IMG/VR virus record: IMGVR_UViG_3300031565_000430
Span: 1 to 21,963 of that record
From: a virus
Direction: 5' to 3' (one strand)
Length of the DNA stretch: 21,963 nucleotides
This document shows, piece by piece, positions 5,451-11,109 of this stretch (position 1 is the stretch's first letter; every line of letters begins with the position of its first letter). The position numbers were made by a program, and so were the translations under genes. The notes beneath the pieces are model-generated. The model searched no databases and was not told where the DNA came from. It saw only the letters and a program-made list of their open reading frames with translations.

Positions 5451-5810
5451 ATGGCAGATTACGACGACACCGACAAAGGCGCAGCCTTCCGCCCCTTTGA
5501 TTCGCAGCAAATGATCCTTCAGGGAAAGATCAATGACGCTGGCAAGGAAATGAAATCAGTTTTTGTCAGGGATAAAACCCGTGATGGCAAGACTATCATT
5601 GAGGTCTACGAGAAAGTCGGTGTCCTCTTTGAGAATGAGAAGAACGGCAACGAGAGTGCGCCAGACTACACAGGTTCTCTTGGAAGCCTTCGTCGGCTGG
5701 CAGCATGGCGTCGAATGAAAGAAGACAAGCCATACATGACCTTTGCCGTATCCGACAAGCGTGAAGGCGCAAGGACTTCGGGGTTGCCTGACGACTCTAT
5801 CCCGTTCTAG
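5451..5810 (+). CDS. DUF736-like protein with SSB-type C-terminal tip (putative ssDNA-binding)
   Basis: 119 residues. The middle (ESAPDYTGSL, then RRLAAWRRMKEDKPYMTFAV) resembles DUF736, small OB-fold-like proteins of phages and mobile elements. The last six residues, DDSIPF, match the acidic DDDIPF tip with which bacterial SSB recruits repair and replication proteins. With ERF and YqaJ upstream, a single-strand-binding or partner-recruiting role in recombination is likely. ATG 5451 has AGGAG eight bases upstream; an in-frame TTG at 5406 lies inside the structured gap and was rejected. An intrinsic terminator follows. Confidence 0.7.
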   Translation: MADYDDTDKGAAFRPFDSQQMILQGKINDAGKEMKSVFVRDKTRDGKTIIEVYEKVGVLFENEKNGNESAPDYTGSLGSLRRLAAWRRMKEDKPYMTFAVSDKREGARTSGLPDDSIPF

Positions 5811-5853
5811 GATAAGTCGTTCTCCTAGTGCAGCACCGCCTGCTGCACAACTA

Positions 5854-5898
5854 GGCGGGGGTCTGTTTCTCTCCTTTCCAGACTCCCGCCGCTTTTTT
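5854..5898 (+). terminator. Rho-independent terminator inside the early block
   Basis: GGCGGGGGTCTG (5854-5865) pairs with CAGACTCCCGCC (5879-5890), giving twelve pairs including one G-U. The sequence continues GC and then six T (5893-5898). A second hairpin, GTGCAGCA/TGCTGCAC (5828-5848), lies just upstream. This would end or reduce transcription after the recombination genes unless antitermination occurs. Confidence 0.8.
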
Positions 5899-5911
5899 CT
5901 AGGAACATCAG

Positions 5912-6433
5912 ATGCACAGAGAGGATATGTATCGCCAGCTTTTGGAGGGCGATGCACCAAAATGTAATGCGCGTATGCGTAAGGTAATGGACACTGACCC
6001 AACCTTTCACACAATGAACAGAAGCAAATCGACTGGCAAATTGGGTGGCAAACCCAAAATGCAAGAAGCTGCAAAGACTATGCTTCTTGATTCTGTTGAC
6101 AAGCACATGGTCGGTGATCTTATAATTGAAGCCGCCGCCAGCATAGTCGGAAAATCCAGAGATGACTTCACGGCTCACAACCAAAGCCAAGAATTCTTGA
6201 TGCCGAGGATGTGTGCTATGTGGATTATGAAAAATGTTGTCGGCCTTAACTACGTTCAAACCGGAGCCTTCTTCCACAGGAATGACAGCACGGCGAGCAG
6301 TGCAGTTAAGCGAGTAAGCGACCAGCTTGAAAAGCAACCGCTCATCAAGATGGTCATAGAGCAAATCCTAATTAAGTCAGGAGTCGAACAATGGATGAAG
6401 CATCCAATCTCGCACGTCTTCAAAAAAGACTAA
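5912..6433 (+). CDS. DnaA domain IV-like DNA-binding protein 1 (173 aa)
   Basis: Residues about 68-155 resemble the C-terminal DNA-binding domain of DnaA: a helix leading to FLMPRMCAMWIMKNVVG, then YVQTGAFFHRNDSTASSAVK, which corresponds to the DnaA signature xIGxxFGGRDHTTVLHAxRK. The key DHTTV motif is altered to NDSTA, so binding specificity may differ. There is no AAA+ domain. Such proteins could bind DnaA boxes, act as regulators, or interfere with host initiation. AGGA precedes ATG 5912, 13 bases after the terminator's T-run. A paralogue lies at 6864-7265. Confidence 0.65.
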   Translation: MHREDMYRQLLEGDAPKCNARMRKVMDTDPTFHTMNRSKSTGKLGGKPKMQEAAKTMLLDSVDKHMVGDLIIEAAASIVGKSRDDFTAHNQSQEFLMPRMCAMWIMKNVVGLNYVQTGAFFHRNDSTASSAVKRVSDQLEKQPLIKMVIEQILIKSGVEQWMKHPISHVFKKD

Positions 6434-6609
6434 CAGATTCAATGGCTAAGGTGTCATTGCTTGAGCGTCAAGTCTCCAACCTTCAAAGCAAAAACGCAAA
6501 GCAAAAGACTGACATCGCTCGGATGACCAAGACCATTGACGCCCTAATGTATGAAAAAAACAAACTAGCAGACACTGTTCAGTGGATGCGCGGAGAAAAG
6601 AATGCGTAG
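6391..6609 (+). CDS. Coiled-coil hypothetical protein (72 aa)
   Basis: Nearly the whole protein has a heptad-like pattern: LARLQKRLTDSMAKVSLLER, then QVSNLQSKNAKQKTDIARM. This predicts a long coiled coil without any other domain. AGGAG is seven bases before ATG 6391, inside the preceding gene, which it overlaps by 43 bases; it overlaps the next gene by eight. Possibly an oligomeric adaptor for a neighbouring DnaA-IV-like protein, by position only. Function unknown. Confidence 0.7.
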   Translation: MDEASNLARLQKRLTDSMAKVSLLERQVSNLQSKNAKQKTDIARMTKTIDALMYEKNKLADTVQWMRGEKNA

Positions 6610-6919
6610 AGATGACTTCTTAGACATGGCTGCTGAACTTATTAACGGAGAGCGGCAGGCAAACTATGGAGAAGCTACAGTAAACTTCTCAAGGCTGGCG
6701 CTAAGAATCAGCCAACACATCAACAAGAACATATCCTCATGGCAAGCTGCGCTTATCTTAGTTGAGCTAAAGATGGCCCGACTAGCCAACGGATACCATG
6801 AGGATTCAATCGCAGATGCCATTGGCTATCTCGCCTTGGCTGGAGAACTATGGGAAATCGAACATGAACTCGAAAGAAAAATTTCTGCTGTCATCAAGGC
6901 CGATATTTCAGGAAGCTAA
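6602..6919 (+). CDS. DUF6378-type phage protein (105 aa)
   Basis: The pattern NGERQANYGEATVNFSRLAL, followed by ALILVELKMARLANGYHEDS and ADAIGYLALAGEL, matches the small DUF6378-type phage family with its GxRxxxYG and KxARLxxGYHxDSxxDxxGYxALA motifs. Its role is not established. The conserved His/Asp/Glu residues hint at a metal site or a relation to nucleotide pyrophosphohydrolase-like all-alpha folds, which is inference. GGAGA lies just before ATG 6602, within the end of the coiled-coil gene. Confidence 0.75.
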   Translation: MRRDDFLDMAAELINGERQANYGEATVNFSRLALRISQHINKNISSWQAALILVELKMARLANGYHEDSIADAIGYLALAGELWEIEHELERKISAVIKADISGS

Positions 6920-7265
6920 TGCGCTGGTCAGCTCTGCCTCTGATCTGTCTGGCATGGAGCCGCATGAGATATGGAAGGACAGACAAGCTCCGCAGTTTAG
7001 GGGCAGAGCCATCGTCATGTGGATTCTGTATTACAATAAGAACTACTCGCTATTGCAGATAGGCTCTGTGTTTAATAGGGACCACACCTCTGTCATGAAT
7101 GCAATACGACGAGTGAACGGCTGGAGACTAAACAATATTAACTTCGTCAGGATGTGCGAGGTAATAGAGGAGAAAGCCTATGACTACCTATCTTACGATA
7201 CTGACGGTTTGCCTTCATGGCGAGTGCGTGAGCCTAGCGATGAAGAGCTATCAGGGGTGCGTTGA
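6864..7265 (+). CDS. DnaA domain IV-like DNA-binding protein 2 (133 aa)
   Basis: A strong DnaA domain IV match: SDLSGMEPHEIWKDR, FRGRAIVMWILYYNKN, then YSLLQIGSVFNRDHTSVMNA (DHTSV at residues 73-77) and IRRV. In DnaA this signature contacts the DnaA box. No ATPase domain is present, so the protein cannot act as a full initiator but could bind or mask DnaA boxes on phage or host DNA. ATG 6864 is preferred over an in-frame ATG at 6798 that lacks a ribosome binding site; the choice is not certain. It overlaps DUF6378 by 56 bases. Confidence 0.75.
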   Translation: MNSKEKFLLSSRPIFQEANALVSSASDLSGMEPHEIWKDRQAPQFRGRAIVMWILYYNKNYSLLQIGSVFNRDHTSVMNAIRRVNGWRLNNINFVRMCEVIEEKAYDYLSYDTDGLPSWRVREPSDEELSGVR

Positions 7266-7371
7266 TGGTATGCGGATAGCATACGCAGAACTGTATGATC
7301 CCAGTATCTACATTGCCTGTGACAAAACCAATATCCTTACCGCAACTATCAGACCGAGGAGTAGACCATGA
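7180..7371 (+). CDS. Small hypothetical protein with hydrophobic N-terminus (63 aa)
   Basis: ATG 7180 has an excellent GAGGAG seven bases upstream but lies 86 bases inside the preceding gene. The N-terminus (TTYLTILTVCLHGECVSLAM) is hydrophobic, and four cysteines are spread over the protein. The stop overlaps the next small gene as ATGA at 7368, which supports translation of this frame. A shorter version from ATG 7270 (33 residues) is possible. Function unknown. Confidence 0.55.
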   Translation: MTTYLTILTVCLHGECVSLAMKSYQGCVDGMRIAYAELYDPSIYIACDKTNILTATIRPRSRP

Positions 7372-7484
7372 CCGAGGAAATCAAGAGCAGGCTCAACTGG
7401 CTATATGCTGTGGAGGGCACTGAAAAGGAACGTGCCGCTTTGCTTGCCATCTATGACCTTGCTTCTGCGTGGGCATTAGAATGA
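7368..7484 (+). CDS. Micro-protein (38 aa)
   Basis: ATG 7368 is preceded by CCGAGGAGTAGACC, a good ribosome binding site, and forms ATGA with the upstream stop. Its own stop forms ATGA with the next start at 7481. The product (beginning MTEEIKSRLNWLYAVEG) is acidic and helical, ending DLASAWALE. Being linked by ATGA overlaps at both ends makes it a likely real gene despite its length. Function unknown. Confidence 0.6.
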   Translation: MTEEIKSRLNWLYAVEGTEKERAALLAIYDLASAWALE

Positions 7485-7714
7485 GCGAACTGGAGCAACC
7501 CAACAGGAAGATGATCGACACACTGGTAGAGCGCCTGCTGGCGTGGGAGAGAGTATTCCCTTGCGACGAAAGCAAACCGGAGGGAAGCCTATATGTCGAG
7601 GCTGCTGACCGCATCAAGGAGCTTGAGGCAAAGCTATTAAAGTATGAAGGCGCATCCGTTAATAGCGAAGACCCCCAGATAAAGAATAACCGCGCGACAA
7701 ACCCAAAAAGATAG
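7481..7714 (+). CDS. Hypothetical helical protein (77 aa)
   Basis: ATG 7481 overlaps the upstream micro-gene stop as ATGA; an in-frame GTG at 7469 is less likely. The protein is helical with ADRIKELEAKLLKYE forming a probable short coiled coil, and a polar tail. Proteins of this pattern (an AADRIxxLE motif) are common in phage accessory clusters without a known role. Confidence 0.65.
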   Translation: MSELEQPNRKMIDTLVERLLAWERVFPCDESKPEGSLYVEAADRIKELEAKLLKYEGASVNSEDPQIKNNRATNPKR

Positions 7715-7727
7715 ACCGGAGAGTATG

Positions 7728-7946
7728 ATGAAACGAATTGATCTGAGATACCCACTGGTCGTTCTGTCGTTCTATGCGCCGGGAGTAATCGCTCTGATCG
7801 GGGCATGGATGCTTGGCTACAGCACCGAGGAAGCACGACGGTATATTGCGTTCTTCGGTGGACTTGGTGGCTTAGTGTTTGCAAGAGCTGTTTCCATAGG
7901 ACTGTTCGTTGATGGCAAGCCGATCTGGTGGGAGTTTCGTAAATGA
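7728..7946 (+). CDS. Small membrane protein (72 aa)
   Basis: Two hydrophobic segments, PLVVLSFYAPGVIALIGAW and YIAFFGGLGGLVFARAVSIG, predict two membrane helices joined by a short charged loop. ATG 7728 is chosen because GGAG lies six bases before it; the adjacent ATG 7725 is too close. It ends in an ATGA overlap with the next micro-gene. Position at the end of the early block gives no functional clue. Confidence 0.65.
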   Translation: MKRIDLRYPLVVLSFYAPGVIALIGAWMLGYSTEEARRYIAFFGGLGGLVFARAVSIGLFVDGKPIWWEFRK

Positions 7947-8041
7947 GTAAAGCACCAGAACGTATTTGGATCGACTTCAAGTGGCAACCGATTGAGACTG
8001 CGCCGAGGAGTAGACACTGCCTCACGCTATTGGATCAATAG
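7943..8041 (+). CDS. Micro-protein, possibly a truncated DUF551-like protein (32 aa)
   Basis: ATG 7943 overlaps the upstream stop as ATGA. The product starts MSKAPERIWIDF and then has WQPIETAP, the opening motif of small DUF551-type phage proteins, but stops 16 residues later, so it looks cut short. The truncation point coincides with a 13-base sequence, CCGAGGAGTAGAC (8003-8015), also present at 7354-7366. Its 3' end overlaps the end of the convergent metallophosphoesterase gene by 20 bases. Could be a remnant. Confidence 0.5.
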   Translation: MSKAPERIWIDFKWQPIETAPRSRHCLTLLDQ

Positions 8042-9164
8042 CCCTCAACACCATGCCATCTTCTGCGTCAAATGTAATTGACTGCAAGGCTCGCCTAGCA
8101 CCGTAACCCATTGACGCAGCGTAGGCGTCAGGCGGGGCAAAGGCGCGAAGGCTTTCCCATCTCAGCGGCCCTATGTCCTTGGCCTGATCGTGATGCACAT
8201 GGCCTGTCAACATATACCTATGAGATGTGCTAGACCAGAACGGGCAGACATCGGAGATATACAGCGCAGCTTGTTGCGGTTTGATCCTGTCGCCGTGGTG
8301 GGCAAAGATAGAAACCTTGCCCCACTGGTGCATAAACAAATCGCGTGGCGTCTTCTCAATCTCTATCCGGTCATGCCCTCTGTATCTCTGACAGAGAGCA
8401 AAGGTTAGAACCAGATGCGAGTGTTCGTCATGGTTCCCGCGCAGAACCCTGACCTTTAGGTTCTTATGTTTCTTTGCCAGTATCTCAATGATTGTAATCA
8501 CAATCTCAATGCCAGTATCCAGCACACGCCAGTGCCTACCATCGACATCTAGCTTGTGCTTCGATGCGGGTGTCTCAGCTTTGTTGTCGTCAGAGTGAAA
8601 AAAATCACCGCCGATAATTAGTATCGCAGTGTTGCTGCTTGGCGTTAGCACATCAATCTTGGAGAAGGCTTTGAGCAACTGGTCCTTGGCTATGTCAGTG
8701 TCATAGTCTGTTGATCCAGTCTCTTTGCCCCAAGCCCTCATGCCATAGTGAACGTCCATAAGAGGATACACTGTGCAAAGATTGTCTGCCGTTTGCTTGG
8801 GTGGCTGGATCGGATCGGCAACTTGTATCTTAGAAAAAGAAGATTCAATGAGGTCGATCAGTGTCTCTGTCGGCAGCGGTTGCGCCTGCCAGTAGGTTGA
8901 TCTGCGAGAGCCAGTATCGGGATCAACCTCAACGATCCACCCGCTCTTCGCTTCCGCATAGTTTAACTCAGCAGAGAGAGCAGACTTTCGAGCGCCCTCA
9001 GACAAGTAAAGACCAGAGGCTTCCGCTACTCTGAGTCTAGACCTGAATGTATTGACGTTTAGTCCTAGTGAGTTTGCGGCTTCGGATAGTTTAGAAAAAC
9101 TTTGCCTTGCTTCTACGGCTTCAAGAAGAAGCTCCTCCGAAAGTGGTGGTGTTGGCATCTCCAC
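8022..9164 (-). CDS. Metallophosphoesterase with N-terminal HTH-like region (380 aa)
   Basis: All calcineurin-type motifs are present in order: DVHYG (Asp137, His139), GGDFFHSDD (Asp187), RGNHDEH (Asn244, His245), FAHHGD (His289/290) and TGHVHHD (His322, His324). The enzyme is therefore likely an active two-metal phosphodiesterase or phosphatase. Residues 25-55 (LSEAANSLGLNVNTFRSRLR) look like a helix-turn-helix, suggesting DNA binding and possibly nuclease action. It is the last gene of the late block and overlaps its upstream neighbour by 44 bases. Similar proteins occur in many phages; substrate unknown. RNA or DNA repair, or nucleotide hydrolysis, are alternatives. Confidence 0.8.
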   Translation of the reverse strand: MEMPTPPLSEELLLEAVEARQSFSKLSEAANSLGLNVNTFRSRLRVAEASGLYLSEGARKSALSAELNYAEAKSGWIVEVDPDTGSRRSTYWQAQPLPTETLIDLIESSFSKIQVADPIQPPKQTADNLCTVYPLMDVHYGMRAWGKETGSTDYDTDIAKDQLLKAFSKIDVLTPSSNTAILIIGGDFFHSDDNKAETPASKHKLDVDGRHWRVLDTGIEIVITIIEILAKKHKNLKVRVLRGNHDEHSHLVLTFALCQRYRGHDRIEIEKTPRDLFMHQWGKVSIFAHHGDRIKPQQAALYISDVCPFWSSTSHRYMLTGHVHHDQAKDIGPLRWESLRAFAPPDAYAASMGYGARRALQSITFDAEDGMVLRAIDPIA

Positions 9165-9396
9165 AATCCATTGATTCGAGTCCGCGCTTCCTGATCTCGT
9201 CAGTCATTACTTCAAGAGCGACAGATAACTCCATGCAAAGAGAGGACATTCCGAGATATGCCCTTACGAATTGTTTCATTTCTCGCTCACCAATAGTCCA
9301 CCTGTCAACAGGTATTCCGCGCTTTGCTCTGCGGCAGACTTTATCTGCGGCTTCAAAGTCGTCCCGCATTGCTTCGATGTCTACTTCGGAAATCAT
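9121..9396 (-). CDS. Hypothetical late protein (91 aa)
   Basis: A soluble helical protein (VDIEAMRDDFEAADKVCRRA, then MKQFVRAYLGMSSLCMEL) with a weakly structured tail. Its start forms ATGA with the stop of the o-spanin gene, and its last 44 bases overlap the metallophosphoesterase gene, so it is co-translated with the lysis genes. I recognise no family. It may be an extra lysis regulator or an accessory to the downstream enzyme, by position only. Confidence 0.65.
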   Translation of the reverse strand: MISEVDIEAMRDDFEAADKVCRRAKRGIPVDRWTIGEREMKQFVRAYLGMSSLCMELSVALEVMTDEIRKRGLESMDCGDANTTTFGGASS

Positions 9397-9644
9397 TGGT
9401 CACCACACGCTGCGTCTATTTGGGCAATGAGCTTAGTGCCGCTAAGAATAACGCTATCACTAGCGCCATCAAGTATAGAATTAGCAAGTTCCGATCTGGA
9501 CCCCTTTGTGCCATCACATATCGCCGCCTGATTGACGCTTACGCAGCCAGTCAAGAGCATCAGTGGCATCGCTAGGAATGGCGGCATCATCAATCCTGCG
9601 GCGCGTCTCAACATATTCGTTAAGCTCTTCTGTAGCTTGATCAT
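9393..9644 (-). CDS. Outer-membrane spanin lipoprotein (Rz1-like)
   Basis: A hydrophobic signal sequence ends in the lipobox LTGC (Cys34), followed by about 50 soluble residues, the layout of an o-spanin. It starts inside the Rz-like gene and overlaps it by 131 bases in another frame, the classic Rz/Rz1 arrangement. Together the two would link inner and outer membrane and fuse them at the end of lysis. The mature part is not proline-rich, unlike lambda Rz1. Starts at 9644 and 9614 (MLRRAAGL) are both possible; the latter gives a more typical signal peptide. Confidence 0.7.
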   Translation of the reverse strand: MIKLQKSLTNMLRRAAGLMMPPFLAMPLMLLTGCVSVNQAAICDGTKGSRSELANSILDGASDSVILSGTKLIAQIDAACGDQ

Positions 9645-9756
9645 TGCCCTTGTCGCTCCTGCCCTTAAAGTAAGCCCAAGTCAAAGCAACAATAACCGCA
9701 CCAGCGGCAGCAAGCCAAGTGCGAAGTTTGGAGCTTAACGCCAGCCAGAGGCCCAT
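9514..9756 (-). CDS. Inner-membrane spanin (Rz-like)
   Basis: 80 residues: an N-terminal membrane helix (about 12-30, TWLAAAGAVIVALTWAYF), then a charged helical region (ATEELNEYVETRRRIDDAA) and a DALDWLRKR end, typical of small i-spanins. It overlaps the endolysin end by 22 bases and carries AGGGTGAGG before its start. The overlapping lipoprotein gene supports the assignment. It is shorter than lambda Rz, which is common in podoviruses. Confidence 0.75.
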   Translation of the reverse strand: MGLWLALSSKLRTWLAAAGAVIVALTWAYFKGRSDKGNDQATEELNEYVETRRRIDDAAIPSDATDALDWLRKRQSGGDM

Positions 9757-10385
9757 GCCCTCACCCTCTCACGAATAATGAACAGCGCGGCCAAGCCGAT
9801 CACGCCAGCAATGACCATCGCCACAATCTGCGCGGTTCCGTCGAGCGCAGCAAATGCGCCAATGCCAGCGGTCCCCGCGCTGACAATCTGCACGGCACTG
9901 GCTTGCACAGTCTTGCTCTGCGAAACATTATTGCGCGGAGCGGGGGCTGGCGCGTAATCTTTCCATGCTGCAACGCGGAAACACGGGCAAGCCTTGGCGG
10001 CATAGTCGTTGTGTCCGCTGATCTTTTTGATCGCAGGGAAGTCTCGCCGCAGTGCGTCAATCAAATTCCGCAGCGCAGCATTCTGGGCGTCAGTGAAGTG
10101 CTGAGAAAAGGTGTCGTCAGCCGAGCCACCCTTGCCACCGACGAGAGACACACCAACGGTCCCAGTGTTGTGACCCTTAACGTGAGCGCCAACCTGATCG
10201 ACGGGTCGGCCCGCAACCACAGTGCCATCGCGGGTGATGACGTAGTGATAGCCGATGTCCTTCCAGAAGTTATCCTCAACGTGCCAGCGTTTGATCTCGG
10301 CAACTTGCTGCTGCGGCGTAAGCGTTGCGCCCCACGATGAGGGCGTGTCGGTGCAGTGAATAATGATCTCGTTGATCGGTCTCAT
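9735..10385 (-). CDS. Endolysin: N-acetylmuramoyl-L-alanine amidase with C-terminal membrane segments
   Basis: An Amidase_2 / T7-lysozyme-type enzyme. His10 (IIIHCT), His125 (SGHNDY) and Cys133 (KACPCF) are the zinc ligands; Tyr46 (GYHYV) and Lys131 match the T7 catalytic Tyr46 and Lys128. It cuts the amide bond between MurNAc and the stem peptide. After an Ala/Pro linker (about 143-150), residues 165-204 hold two hydrophobic stretches (IVSAGTAGIGAFAAL and IVAMVIAGVIGLAALFII) ending in a basic tail, absent from T7 lysozyme. It overlaps the holin gene by four bases and the Rz gene by 22. The tail may anchor the enzyme at the membrane until lysis. Confidence 0.85.
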   Translation of the reverse strand: MRPINEIIIHCTDTPSSWGATLTPQQQVAEIKRWHVEDNFWKDIGYHYVITRDGTVVAGRPVDQVGAHVKGHNTGTVGVSLVGGKGGSADDTFSQHFTDAQNAALRNLIDALRRDFPAIKKISGHNDYAAKACPCFRVAAWKDYAPAPAPRNNVSQSKTVQASAVQIVSAGTAGIGAFAALDGTAQIVAMVIAGVIGLAALFIIRERVRAWASGWR

Positions 10386-10606
10386 TTGCGTAATGCCTCT
10401 TCGATGCCGTCGAGCTTGGTGAAGAGGCGCTTAAAATTTTCGCGCACCTCCTTGAACTCTCGGTCGTGCGCCTCTTTGGTGGCCGCAGCCTGCGCCTTCA
10501 ACACCTCAATGTCGGTGTGGTGCGACTGCTGGCGCGTGAACAGCATCCACACAAAACCGCCGACCGGCAGTATGATATACTTGAGAATCATGTCGAGGGC
10601 GTCCAT
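10382..10606 (-). CDS. Putative holin, single membrane helix (74 aa)
   Basis: One N-terminal membrane helix (about 7-24, LKYIILPVGGFVWMLF) is followed by a long charged helix (EAHDREFKEVRENFKRLF). This fits small one-helix holins found next to endolysins in proteobacterial phages. CGGAG lies eight bases before ATG 10606. Its stop overlaps the amidase start as ATGA, the usual holin-endolysin coupling. Because the amidase also has membrane segments, this protein might instead act as a pinholin-like trigger; topology is inferred only. Confidence 0.65.
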   Translation of the reverse strand: MDALDMILKYIILPVGGFVWMLFTRQQSHHTDIEVLKAQAAATKEAHDREFKEVRENFKRLFTKLDGIEEALRK

Positions 10607-10656
10607 GCAGTCTACTCCGGCAGAAATGAAGCTAATGGGGAGAAGCCGAGCATCGT

Positions 10657-11088
10657 TTACTCCGTAGGGTATGGGTAGCGGGCGCGGATTTCTTCCACCT
10701 TAGCAGACCACTCCTCCATTGTCGCCTCTCCGCGTTGGGCTTGGAAAAACAAGGGGTCGGCTTCTTGGGTGTAGGCGCTTGCGCGTTGCTGGCGGATGCT
10801 TTCAAGCTGGTCCGCTTTGCGCTGTTCGACTTCCTCTGGCGTGGCTTCCGAGGTTTCCCATACCTGCGTCCAGATTTCTCCGACTAAGGCTGGTGTGCCC
10901 TCGGTCATGTTCTGGGTGATGGTGTCATACTCAGGGCGATCCGTGCGCGTGACAGGGAACAAGTCATAAGACGAAAGCAGTTCGTCAGTCGGGTTCTTGG
11001 GGAACGAGACTTGAGGATTGTCTTTCCGAAGCTGGCCGATTGAGTAGGGGTATGTCTCGGCAGTTCCGTTGGGGGCGTAGATGTGCAT
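10657..11088 (-). CDS. Tail accessory / fibre-assembly-like protein (143 aa)
   Basis: The N-terminal half is a small beta-rich region. The C-terminal half carries ASAYTQEADPLFFQAQRGEA, then a Trp and the end RARYPYP. From memory this pattern recurs in phage proteins encoded beside tail fibres and often annotated as tail-fibre assembly or chaperone proteins. It lies between the tail modules and the holin. Coding is clear; the chaperone role is inferred from position and C-terminal resemblance. Confidence 0.65.
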   Translation of the reverse strand: MHIYAPNGTAETYPYSIGQLRKDNPQVSFPKNPTDELLSSYDLFPVTRTDRPEYDTITQNMTEGTPALVGEIWTQVWETSEATPEEVEQRKADQLESIRQQRASAYTQEADPLFFQAQRGEATMEEWSAKVEEIRARYPYPTE

Positions 11089-11109
11089 AGCTATAAGCCT
11101 CTTCTATTT

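Noticed and set aside
5556-6364. Two long minus-strand open frames across the SSB-like/DnaA-like junction
   Set aside because: They run through the terminator hairpin and oppose well-supported genes, and their products look like random translation.
6219-7027. DnaA-box-like TGTGGATT sequences in both DnaA-IV-like genes
   Set aside because: Both occur at the shared protein motif M-W-I, so codon identity explains them.
8016-8050. Bidirectional terminator at the convergence point
   Set aside because: Only a five-pair TATTG/CAATA repeat is present, with no U-run on either strand.
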